Shown: positions 1 to 6,515, counted from the stretch's first letter. The stretch: DNA of 6,654 nucleotides from an uncultured Erysipelotrichaceae bacterium (GCA_902795845.1 CADBMU010000092.1:1-6654); one strand, 5' to 3'. Notes: a model not told the origin generated them from the sequence alone. Translations and numbers: made by a program.

Positions 1-3
1 AAA

Positions 4-35
4 CACCTTTTACACCTCTTTCTAAATTAATTATA
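4..35 (-). promoter_or_regulatory. Candidate extended -10 promoter and ribosome binding site for a gene beyond the left edge
   Basis: Read on the minus strand, 38-30 is TGGTATAAT, an extended -10 (TGn-TATAAT) with no convincing -35. It is followed by AGAGGTG (19-13), a plausible Shine-Dalgarno, and by a possible GTG start at 6-4 about 8 bases on. Only two codons would fall inside the window, so nothing can be said about the product. The position just after the CAP gene's terminator fits the start of a new transcription unit. AT-rich DNA gives such matches by chance, so this is tentative. Confidence 0.35.
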
Positions 36-56
36 CCATTAAATTATATGATAATG

Positions 57-87
57 AAAAAAAACTTATAATTTTAATAAGTTTTTT
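57..87 (-). terminator. Intrinsic terminator of the CAP-domain gene
   Basis: An 11-bp inverted repeat (59-69 with 77-87, 7-base loop) reads AAAAAACTTAT / ATAAGTTTTTT and gives a U-run of 8 on the minus-strand transcript. It overlaps the TAA stop of the CAP gene (88-86). The stem is AT-rich with one G-C pair. Because both arms have A/T runs it could also work on the plus strand. Confidence 0.72.
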
Positions 88-1300
88 AATTAGAAAATAT
101 TTGAGTCCAGTAAAAACTTCCATCAAACTTAAAAACACCAATACCAATTTTCTTAAAATTAGCGTCTATCATATTTTCATAATGACCTAAAGAATTTCTC
201 CAACTTGTTGAGACTGATTCAGCACTTCTTTGGCCCATCGCTATATTTTCACCCATATTAGAAGATGAAATTCCTCTTTCATTAAATATAGTAAAGCAAC
301 TAGTTCCATTTGGTCTTGTATGAGAAAATTTTCCAGAATAAGCCATTTCCATTGATCTAATTGTTGCCGCAATTGATAAATCTGAATCTAAATCTAATTT
401 TTCTACACCTACTTCATCTCTATAACTATTTGTATAATTTAAAACTCCATTTATTAAAGAAATATTAGATGCATAAACTTGGGAAGCTTCATCTTTTAAA
501 TCACTAGTACTTGCATTATAACCACTTTTATCATATGTTGTTTTTGTAGTCGTTTTTTCATTCTTTTTTGATCCATCACTATATAAATCATAGGTTTTTG
601 TAGTTTTAACTACTGCTTTAATACCATATTTAAAATCACTTTGTTTTTCTGATACTTCACTTTCACGTTTTACAAATTTAACATTATTTTTAGTATTTTT
701 CTCTTTGTTATTATTTTTGCTATCTTTTTGAGTTTTATCTTTAATTATTAATTTTGTTTGTTTTTCTGTAGCATTTCCACTTTCGTCTTTGGCAACAATA
801 GTAATATCATATGTTCCAACATCTTTATAAGCAGTTTCTTCTTTAAAAGATATTAAACATTCTTTTTCATTGTTATCACTACAAGATACAATGAAATCTT
901 TAGCATTATATTCACTATCTTTAGTAATTTCTAATTCTTTTACCTCCACAACAGGAGCTTCAGTATCCACAACTTTTAAAGTCGTTGTATAATTTTTACC
1001 ATTAAAATTAATTACTACTTTGTATTTCCCTACTTCTTGATATTTTTCTTTAAACTCTACTTCTGAATCATCTAAATAATAAATAATTTTAGCTGATTTA
1101 CTATTTTCTAATTTATCAAAATAGTCATCAACTTTTAAAAGTTCACTCATAACAGGAACTATAATTTCTTTTTTTATTTTTATTTGTTTTTCAACTTTTT
1201 TATTACTTTTCTTATTTTTTTGACTAATAAATATTAAACTTCCAATTGTAATACAAATAACAATTGCTATTACAACTATAATAGTTCTTTTTTTCTTCAT
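86..1300 (-). CDS. Membrane-anchored Ig-like and CAP/SCP (YkwD-type) domain surface protein
   Basis: A 404-residue extracellular protein of unknown substrate. Residues 1-4 (MKKK) and a hydrophobic stretch at about 6-26 form a signal anchor or uncleaved signal peptide; there is no lipobox and no LPXTG motif. Residues ~47-112 and ~113-188 look like two bacterial Ig-like/HYR-type beta-sandwiches (VVDTEAPVV at the second start, then DVGTYDITIVAKDESGNAT). A Lys/Asn/Thr-rich linker covers ~189-280. Residues ~285-404 are a CAP/SCP domain with FSHTRPNG (His327), GENIA (Glu351) and GHYENM (His373, Glu375), the usual cavity residues of the family. The ATG at 1300 is supported by GGAGAGAG (1312-1305) 4 bases upstream. 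The stop is TAA. CAP proteins of this type are common in Bacillota and mostly uncharacterised. Cys140 and Cys148 could form a disulfide. It has no visible link to the copper genes. Confidence 0.9.
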   Translation of the reverse strand: MKKKRTIIVVIAIVICITIGSLIFISQKNKKSNKKVEKQIKIKKEIIVPVMSELLKVDDYFDKLENSKSAKIIYYLDDSEVEFKEKYQEVGKYKVVINFNGKNYTTTLKVVDTEAPVVEVKELEITKDSEYNAKDFIVSCSDNNEKECLISFKEETAYKDVGTYDITIVAKDESGNATEKQTKLIIKDKTQKDSKNNNKEKNTKNNVKFVKRESEVSEKQSDFKYGIKAVVKTTKTYDLYSDGSKKNEKTTTKTTYDKSGYNASTSDLKDEASQVYASNISLINGVLNYTNSYRDEVGVEKLDLDSDLSIAATIRSMEMAYSGKFSHTRPNGTSCFTIFNERGISSSNMGENIAMGQRSAESVSTSWRNSLGHYENMIDANFKKIGIGVFKFDGSFYWTQIFSN

Positions 1301-1321
1301 AAAACTCTCTCCATAAACTCA

Positions 1322-1351
1322 ATAAAATTGCAAAAAAGACTTATTTTTCAA
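1322..1351 (-). promoter_or_regulatory. Weak candidate promoter of the CAP-domain gene
   Basis: On the minus strand TTGAAA (1351-1346) and TTTTAT (1327-1322) are separated by 18 bases, just upstream of the CAP gene's ribosome binding site. The -10 match is poor and the -35 lies in the loop of the preceding gene's terminator. Read-through from the lipoprotein gene is an equally good explanation. Confidence 0.25.
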
Positions 1352-1360
1352 CAAGTCTTT
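1332..1360 (-). terminator. Intrinsic terminator of the BLIP-like lipoprotein gene
   Basis: An 8-bp perfect stem (AAAGACTT 1335-1342 with AAGTCTTT 1353-1360) with a 10-base loop is followed on the minus-strand transcript by further U residues (1334-1332, part of a run of 6). It overlaps the TAA stop of the lipoprotein gene (1361-1359), the same arrangement as at the end of the CAP gene. Confidence 0.72.
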
Positions 1361-1934
1361 AAATTCTTCCAGATACAAAAGTACATTTTTTAGTTTTATT
1401 GTTAAATGATGCTTTTAAATATCCACCTTTTTTATTTACCCACTTATAAGATGTACTTATATAGCTTTTTGTAACAGGAGTTCCATCTACTCCACCAACT
1501 TTTTCTTTAAAATCATCATAAGTTACAGTATCACCATTTTTTAAAGCTGAACTTATTTCTTCATATTTTGAAAAATCAACTTTATCATTTTTTAATAGTT
1601 CATCTTCAATATCAATTTCAATACTTGTATAACCTTTATTTGAAAATGTTGCTGTTAAGCTAGAAGTTTCTGTTACATCCCAAACATATTTTTTGTCATT
1701 GTCACTATCAACAACTCCATCAAACCCAATTAGTTTGTTAACGTCTTCAAGTGTACTATTGTTATCAAGCTTACTTATATACTCAATAACTTTTGTAGAC
1801 TTTTTATTATCTTCTTTTTTTGTAGTTTCTTCAGTTTTGTTACTATCTTCTTTTTTAGTTTCAGTCTTAGAACATCCAGATAAAGTAACTAAAAACATAC
1901 CACATAAAGCAATAAATAAAACTCTCTTTTTCAT
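1359..1934 (-). CDS. Lipoprotein with two tandem BLIP/DUF3862-like repeats
   Basis: A 191-residue predicted lipoprotein. MKKR and a hydrophobic core lead to the lipobox LSGC with Cys21 as the lipidated residue. A Lys/Glu/Thr/Ser-rich tether (~22-50) follows. Two regions then look alike. At ~60-108 the order is a TLEDVNKLIG helix, a YVW strand and LTATF with a Ser-Asn-Lys turn. At ~136-188 it is TYDDFKEKVGG, YKW and LKASF with an Asn-Asn-Lys turn. This helix-glycine-Trp strand-(L/F) pattern is that of the BLIP/SmpA-BamE-like folds annotated as DUF3862 in Gram-positive lipoproteins; the assignment is by pattern only. AGGAGG (1946-1941) sits 6 bases before the ATG, and the stop is TAA. It has its own promoter but follows the copper operon without a visible terminator between them. 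Function unknown. Confidence 0.88.
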   Translation of the reverse strand: MKKRVLFIALCGMFLVTLSGCSKTETKKEDSNKTEETTKKEDNKKSTKVIEYISKLDNNSTLEDVNKLIGFDGVVDSDNDKKYVWDVTETSSLTATFSNKGYTSIEIDIEDELLKNDKVDFSKYEEISSALKNGDTVTYDDFKEKVGGVDGTPVTKSYISTSYKWVNKKGGYLKASFNNKTKKCTFVSGRI

Positions 1935-1940
1935 ATTAAT

Positions 1941-1981
1941 CCTCCTAAAACAATTATACTAAAAAAGAAAAGAATATACAA
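1941..1981 (-). promoter_or_regulatory. Promoter and ribosome binding site of the BLIP-like lipoprotein gene
   Basis: Minus strand: a perfect TATAAT -10 (1958-1953) is preceded at 17 bp by TTGTAT (1981-1976), a weak -35. The expected transcription start, about 7 bases after the -10, falls at ~1946, which is the first base of the AGGAGG ribosome binding site (1946-1941). The leader would be only about 12 bases long. Confidence 0.6.
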
Positions 1982-1987
1982 TAACTA

Positions 1988-2494
1988 TTAAGCTTTAGGG
2001 CCTTGCCAGTTTTCAAATTTAGGCTTTAGTTCGTTAAGTTCTTTAATATCTATTTTTATTTCTTGATCATTTTCTTCTTTATTAGATATTGCTATTGGAT
2101 TGCATCCAGATTCAACTAAATTATCTAAGTTATCTATTTCAAATAAATTACCACAATTTTGACATTGAATTTTATCATTTACCTGAACAAAATAAGCATA
2201 AGGTGATCCACCACAACTTTGACAAGTGTTTACCATAACTTTAACTTGATTATTTGAATCCCTTACTGCAAATAACCCAATTGTTACACCTTCATATTCA
2301 TAATCAATGTAAGTTATTTCAGTAGTTATATCATTTTTATCTATTATTAATTTATCATCTTTTATATTTGCTTTTTCTATATTACCAGTAATTTCTTTTA
2401 AATTAACTGGTTTTCTAACACTATCTTGTGTTTGACAACCAGTAAAAAATAGTATAAACACTAAACTTAATAATCAGACTACTTTTTTTAACAT
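1988..2494 (-). CDS. DUF2318/FtrD-like cysteine-rich lipoprotein of the copper operon, with in-frame TGA at codon 7
   Basis: The natural start is the ATG at 2494: it directly abuts the copZ stop and has GAGGAG (2506-2501) 6 bases upstream. It reads MLKKVV, then TGA (2476-2474), then LLSLVFILFFTGC, a textbook lipoprotein signal peptide with lipobox FTGC (Cys20) if the TGA codon is read through. The only alternative start, GTG at 2461, has no ribosome binding site and would remove the Lys residues and half the hydrophobic core. The mature part (counting 168 residues from 2494) has CQSCGG (Cys91, Cys94), CQNCG (Cys111, Cys114) and GCNPI (Cys131), the cysteine pattern of DUF2318, described as Fe-S-containing or FtrD-like. 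Members are often integral membrane proteins; this one is a short lipid-anchored form. An extracytoplasmic metal or redox role beside CopA is inferred. The stop is TAA. The gene may be expressed by TGA recoding, or be inactivated or mis-sequenced. Confidence 0.78.
2474..2476 (-). other. In-frame TGA codon within a lipoprotein signal peptide
   Basis: Codon 7 of the DUF2318 lipoprotein frame. Reading it as Trp restores a normal signal peptide (KKVV-W-LLSLVF). The seven other Trp positions in the window that I traced are all TGG: CAP protein W367 and W398, BLIP-like lipoprotein W85 and W165, this protein W162, CopA W681 and the fusion protein W409. Confidence 0.85.
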
Positions 2495-2722
2495 TTATAA
2501 CTCCTCTATACTTAAAACTTTATAATCAAGTTCTTCAAGATTTCTTTTTAATGAAGTTATATCAAGTGATTGATCTGCTTTAAGAATAACTTCTTGTTTT
2601 TTTAAATTAACTTTATATTTTTTTATTTCTTGTATTTCTTTTAAAACATTTTCAACCTTCATTTGGCAATGTTTACACATCATACCATTTAATTGTAATT
2701 TTATTTTCTTATCTTTAATCAT
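2495..2722 (-). CDS. copZ: CopZ-like heavy-metal-associated (HMA) copper chaperone
   Basis: A 75-residue cytoplasmic protein with a single ferredoxin-like HMA domain. The metal-binding loop GMMCKHC at residues 13-19 gives Cys16 and Cys19, the CxxC pair that binds Cu(I). The remainder fits the beta-alpha-beta-beta-alpha-beta plan (VENVLKEI helix, KYKVNLKKQEVIL strands, ITSLKRNLEEL helix, YKVLSI last strand). Length is typical of CopZ/Atx1-type chaperones (about 65-75 residues). It would carry Cu(I) to the N-terminal HMA of CopA and perhaps to CsoR. The ATG at 2722 lies one base after the copA stop, with AAAGGA inside the copA end as ribosome binding site; the TAA stop directly abuts the ATG of the DUF2318 lipoprotein. 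Both arrangements suggest translational coupling. Copper rather than another soft metal is inferred from CopA and CsoR. Confidence 0.9.
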   Translation of the reverse strand: MIKDKKIKLQLNGMMCKHCQMKVENVLKEIQEIKKYKVNLKKQEVILKADQSLDITSLKRNLEELDYKVLSIEEL

Positions 2723-2723
2723 A

Positions 2724-4920
2724 TTAAATTCCTTTCTTTAAACGTAGAGCATTTAAAATTACTGTTAAACTACTTAATGTCATAGCTAATCCTGCTAACA
2801 TTGGATTCATTATTATATTTTTAAACTCTAATAATCCACAAGCAATCGGGATCATTAAACTATTGTAAAAGAATGCCCAAAATAAATTTTCTTTTATATT
2901 ACTTAATGTTTTTTTGCTTATTTCAAATAATTTACATATTGAGTTTAAATCATTTCTCATTAAGATAACATCTGCCGAATCAGCTGCTATATCTATTGCA
3001 GAATTTAAACTTACTCCTATATCTGCAAGTGACAAACTTGGAGCATCATTTATTCCATCGCCAATCATCATAACTTTTAAACCTTTAGCTTTTAATTCTT
3101 TAATCTTATTAGATTTATCCTTAGGCGATACATTTGCAATTACATCTTTTATACCAATACTTTTTGCAATTATATTAGCTGTTATTTCATTATCCCCCGT
3201 CAACATAATAACTCTTTTATTAATTTTCTTTAATTTTTTTATAACAGAGAATGCATTATTTCTAATAATATCTTTGACACCAATAAGTGCAATAACCTTA
3301 TTATTTTCTACAACATAAACAATACTATTACCATTTGATGATAATTCTTGTTCCTCCTTAAAAAATTCATTATCTATTTTAAATTTTTTAAATATCTTAT
3401 TATTTCCTACTAAATATTCTTTTTTATTAATAATACCTCTTAATCCAATTCCTGTAATATTCTTAAATTCATTAACTTCTAATTGTTTTAAATTGTTTTC
3501 TCTAGCATAATTTTTAAAAGCACTCGCAATAGGATGTGTAGATTTATCTTCTAAAGAAGATACAATTTCTATTAAAGTATTATTTGAATAGTTAGAACTA
3601 TTTATTATTTTTGAAATCCTTAAGTTACCATATGTTAATGTTCCTGTTTTGTCAAATACTACTACATCTATTTTATTTGCATTTTCCATAATTTCAGATT
3701 TCTTTACTAGTATTCCATTTTTTGCACATAATCCTTCACTTACTACTATTGCAAGAGGTGTTGCAAGTCCTAAGGCACAAGGGCAAGCACAAACAAGTAC
3801 TGTTACAAAATATACAATTGATTCATTAAATGTAAATCCTAATAACAAATGAACAACAAATGTTATGATAGCTAAAATGATAACAATTGGAACAAATATA
3901 CCACTTACTTTATCAGCTATTCTTTCAATAGGGGCTTTTGTATTCGTAGCTTCAACTACTAATCTTACAATTTCTGATATTGTTGAGTTTTTACCTATAT
4001 TTTCTGCTTTGCACAAAACAATACCATCTAAATTTACAGATCCTGCAACAACTTTATCATTAACATTCTTTTTAACAGGTATCGATTCACCACTAATAAA
4101 TGATTCATCCACATGCGATATTCCTTTTACAACAGTACCATCAACGGCAAATCTATTTCCTGGTTTAGCAATTAATATATCACCTTTTTTTTACTTCATC
4201 AATAGATACAGTTTTTTTCTCATTTTTATTAAATAATATTGCTGTTTTTGGAGTAATAGTTACTAGACCTTTTATTGCATCTTTAGTTTTTTCTTTACTA
4301 ATACCATCGATATATCTACCAAATTTAATTAAATAGAGAATAACACTGACACTTTCAAAATACAGATTTTCTACATACTCTTTATTTCCTTTTAATATCA
4401 TTATCATATTAAATGTACTAAACAAAAAACTTGAAATAATACCTAATGTAACTAATGTATCCATATTAGGTGATTTATACCTAATATTTTTAAAGCCACT
4501 AATAATTATATCTTTTCCAAAATATATAAAATATAAACTAAATATAAATAAACATACTGAGTAATTTATGGGATAGGCCATCATATTTAGAAATGGTATT
4601 ACCGGTAAATGAATCATGTGTGACATTGAAATATATAAAACTAGTAAAGCTAGTAATCCATTAATTATAAAATAAATATTTTTATTAGAGTAACTTTCTT
4701 CTTGTTCATTATAGATTCCTAATGACTTAAATCCAGCTTCTTTCACAAATCTATTCAAATCATCTATAGTAATATTATCTTCATAACTTATACTTGCTGA
4801 AGACATTACTAAATTTACTAAAGCATCATTTACACCTTTTTGTTTTTTTAAATATTTTTCTAATCCAGATGAGCAAGCACTACAAGTCATTCCATCTATT
4901 CTTAATATTATTTTTTTCAT
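2724..4920 (-). CDS. copA: CopA-type Cu(I)-exporting P1B-1 ATPase, split by a one-base frameshift at an A8 tract
   Basis: The ATG at 4920 (AGAGAGGAA upstream, one base after the preceding stop) opens a frame that ends at TGA 4182-4180. The second half continues in another frame to TAA at 2726-2724. Removing one A from the A8 tract (4185-4192) joins them as DEVKK-GDILIAKPG, the usual start of the actuator domain, giving 731 residues, the normal size of single-HMA CopA. In the joined numbering: HMA motif GMTCSAC (Cys13, Cys16); membrane helices from ~82; SGES 276-279 (actuator); CPC 379-381; phosphorylation site DKTGT with Asp423; HP 462-463; GDGIND 620-625. Y685-N686 followed by x4-P, and M713-x2-S716-S717 followed by x5-N, complete the Cu(I) P1B-1 signature. 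It exports Cu(I) using ATP. No catalytic residue is lost apart from the frame break, so the gene is recoded, newly broken, or mis-sequenced. Confidence 0.88.
4183..4193 (-). other. A8 homopolymer and frame break within copA
   Basis: On the minus strand the codons read GAA GTA AAA AAA AGG TGA. With seven instead of eight A residues they read GAA GTA AAA AAA GGT GAT, in the conserved CopA frame. A tRNA-Lys on the last AAA could re-pair perfectly one base forward, with AGG (a minority Arg codon here) and then TGA waiting in the zero frame. A -1 shift meets a TAA within a few codons and does not help. If TGA were sense, the zero frame would still stop at TAA 4167-4165. Confidence 0.85.
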
Positions 4921-4921
4921 T

Positions 4922-6214
4922 TTAAGATTCCTCTCTAAAATAATTTTCATCATCTATAACTTTAATTTTATTTTCAATCATGTTCATCCAACAATTCATT
5001 TGAAATTCACCAGTTTTTGTTGGAGTAAACTCAATAACATTTTTACCAGCTTCCAAGTGTTTTTTTATATTATACTCATTAATAATAATTTCATTATTAC
5101 ATCCATTCAAGTATTCTTCTTTTACATTGATTATCATTTTAACTGGAATATTTCTTAATATAACAATATCTTTATAATTATTATAATCTAAGTCAAACTC
5201 TATTTCTTGATAATCATTTTTTAAAGAAGATTTTGTATAATTCTTATAAGAATCAAAAATTTTAAAATTAACTCCATATGTATTTAATCCTCTAAAAAAC
5301 ATCAATATTGATAAAGTCATTATTAAAATTGCTGATATTTTATTAATTATTATTCGTTTTTTACCTTTAAAGAAATTAGAAAATGTACCTATAAATAACA
5401 TTAATGGAATAGTTCCTAAACAAAATAAAAACATAGATAGAAATCCTTTAAGAAAACTTCCAGATTGTAAAGCATATATTTGCATAGCTTGCATTGGCCC
5501 ACAAGGCATAAGACCGTTAAGTAGCCCTATTAAAAAAAACTTTTTAGGCTTAAAATTTTTATTTAAATTAAATAATTTTATATTTTTAAAATTAATTATA
5601 TTAAGCATTTTCAAACTCATAAAAAGCATTACAATTGAAGCAACAATAATAATTAAACCATTAATTTTATTATTAATACTTAAAACTTTTCCTAAAAGAC
5701 CTACTAATCCACCAATGATAGAGTAAGAGATTAATCTTCCTAGATTGTATGCAATTGTTTTTTTTAAATTATATTTTTCATTATTATTAAATGTAGCAAA
5801 TAAGTTAATAGCGCCACACATTCCAATACAATGAATACTTGTTAAAAGCCCTGTTATAAAAAGCATCGGATATGATATCTTTTCACTTATAACAGGTATT
5901 TTGTACCCTAATTTAAAATATATGGTCAAAAAAATTAATATAATGCTTAATGTTAAAAATATTTCCTTAAATACTACTGGTGATTTTAACTTATTAATAT
6001 CATCAGTAATATAATCTTCTTGTGTGTAATAATCAATTTTTTTAATTGATGAAATTATTTGTTCTTTATTTAAATCACCAGTGTATTTTATAATTGCAAT
6101 ATTTTTATTAAACTTAATATCTTTTATGTTTTTTATCTTTATTAAAGTAGAAGATATTTTGTTTCTACAATTATCACAGTGAATTCCTAAAATTTTTATA
6201 TATATTGTTTTCAT
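4922..6214 (-). CDS. HMA, TauE/SafE-like membrane and cupredoxin-like three-domain fusion protein
   Basis: A 430-residue membrane protein. Residues 1-~70 form an HMA domain with GIHCDNC (Cys13, Cys16). A helix at ~84-100 precedes a TauE/SafE/DsbD_2-like (UreH-type) membrane domain (~115-310). That domain has two related half-motifs, GLLTSIHCIGMCG (Cys129, Cys133) and GLLNGLMPCGP (Cys238). Residues ~335-422 are a cupredoxin-like domain with GCNNEIIINEY (Cys372) and NCWMNMI (Cys408, Met410, Met412), resembling cupredoxin sulfur ligands. This domain order is known in Bacillota copper loci, where it is usually named sulfite exporter TauE/SafE family; sulfite export is unlikely here. Movement of Cu(I), or of reducing power, from the cytosolic HMA to the outer cupredoxin is inferred. 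Its ATG overlaps the csoR stop (TAATG) and there is no strong ribosome binding site, so translation probably depends on csoR. The stop is TAA, one base before copA. Confidence 0.88.
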   Translation of the reverse strand: MKTIYIKILGIHCDNCRNKISSTLIKIKNIKDIKFNKNIAIIKYTGDLNKEQIISSIKKIDYYTQEDYITDDINKLKSPVVFKEIFLTLSIILIFLTIYFKLGYKIPVISEKISYPMLFITGLLTSIHCIGMCGAINLFATFNNNEKYNLKKTIAYNLGRLISYSIIGGLVGLLGKVLSINNKINGLIIIVASIVMLFMSLKMLNIINFKNIKLFNLNKNFKPKKFFLIGLLNGLMPCGPMQAMQIYALQSGSFLKGFLSMFLFCLGTIPLMLFIGTFSNFFKGKKRIIINKISAILIMTLSILMFFRGLNTYGVNFKIFDSYKNYTKSSLKNDYQEIEFDLDYNNYKDIVILRNIPVKMIINVKEEYLNGCNNEIIINEYNIKKHLEAGKNVIEFTPTKTGEFQMNCWMNMIENKIKVIDDENYFREES

Positions 6215-6510
6215 TAATTTAGTTTCTTTATAAGTTCCATTATTTCATCAATAATTTCAAAATTACCATTATTTATATCATTTACTACACAAGTTTCTAA
6301 ATGATTTTTAAGAATTTCATTACTAACACTTTTAATAGATTTATTAATAGCTAACAATTGTATTAAAATATCGTTACAATATCTATCACTATCAATCATG
6401 TTTTCTATTCCTCTTATTTGACCTTCAATAGTTTTTAACCTTTTATTTATTCTTTTTTTTGTATCATCATTTCTATGAGTACTTTTTGTACAATTTTCAC
6501 ATTTATTCAT
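6214..6510 (-). CDS. csoR: CsoR-family Cu(I)-sensing transcriptional repressor
   Basis: A 98-residue, all-helical DUF156/CsoR repressor. The core RLKTIEGQIRGIENMI (24-39) is the family signature. Cys45 (RYC), His70 and Cys74 (HLETC) reproduce the Cu(I)-binding Cys-His-Cys triad with the same 25- and 4-residue spacing as Mycobacterium tuberculosis CsoR (Cys36, His61, Cys65). An extra N-terminal CENC (Cys4, Cys7) is present. The start chosen is the ATG at 6510, with GGTGA (6520-6516) 5 bases upstream. The frame stays open further upstream, but those codons overlap the -10 box and operator and should not be transcribed. The gene is first in the copper operon and, by family precedent, represses its own promoter until Cu(I) binds. 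Conserved Arg24 is encoded by AGG, which shows AGG means Arg here. The TAA stop overlaps the next ATG by one base. Confidence 0.94.
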   Translation of the reverse strand: MNKCENCTKSTHRNDDTKKRINKRLKTIEGQIRGIENMIDSDRYCNDILIQLLAINKSIKSVSNEILKNHLETCVVNDINNGNFEIIDEIMELIKKLN

Positions 6511-6515
6511 TAAAT

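Noticed and set aside
1693..1962. Open frame on the plus strand opposite the BLIP-like lipoprotein gene
   Set aside because: It mirrors a real minus-strand gene, has a Ser/Leu-rich sequence typical of antisense reading, and lacks a ribosome binding site or family motif.
1988..2461. Start of the DUF2318 lipoprotein at the GTG at 2461
   Set aside because: It would leave a nine-residue signal sequence without positive charge and has no ribosome binding site. The ATG at 2494 has both.
2474..2476. Selenocysteine at the in-frame TGA
   Set aside because: A selenocysteine in the hydrophobic core of a cleaved signal peptide makes no functional sense and no selenocysteine insertion hairpin is evident after it.
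2724..4112. A separate, shorter ATPase gene starting at the GTG at 4112
   Set aside because: The conserved actuator sequence (GDILIAKPG and onward) continues upstream of that GTG in the same frame as far as the A8 tract, and no ribosome binding site precedes it. It is the second half of copA.
2914..4236. Three plus-strand open frames opposite copA (2914-3318, 3649-3852, 3865-4236)
   Set aside because: They lie antisense to the conserved ATPase core, show no recognisable domain and no start signals. They are shadows.
4922..6510. AGG reassigned to Met, as reported for one uncultured Bacilli clade
   Set aside because: The invariant Arg of the CsoR signature (Arg24) is AGG here, and other AGG codons also fit Arg.
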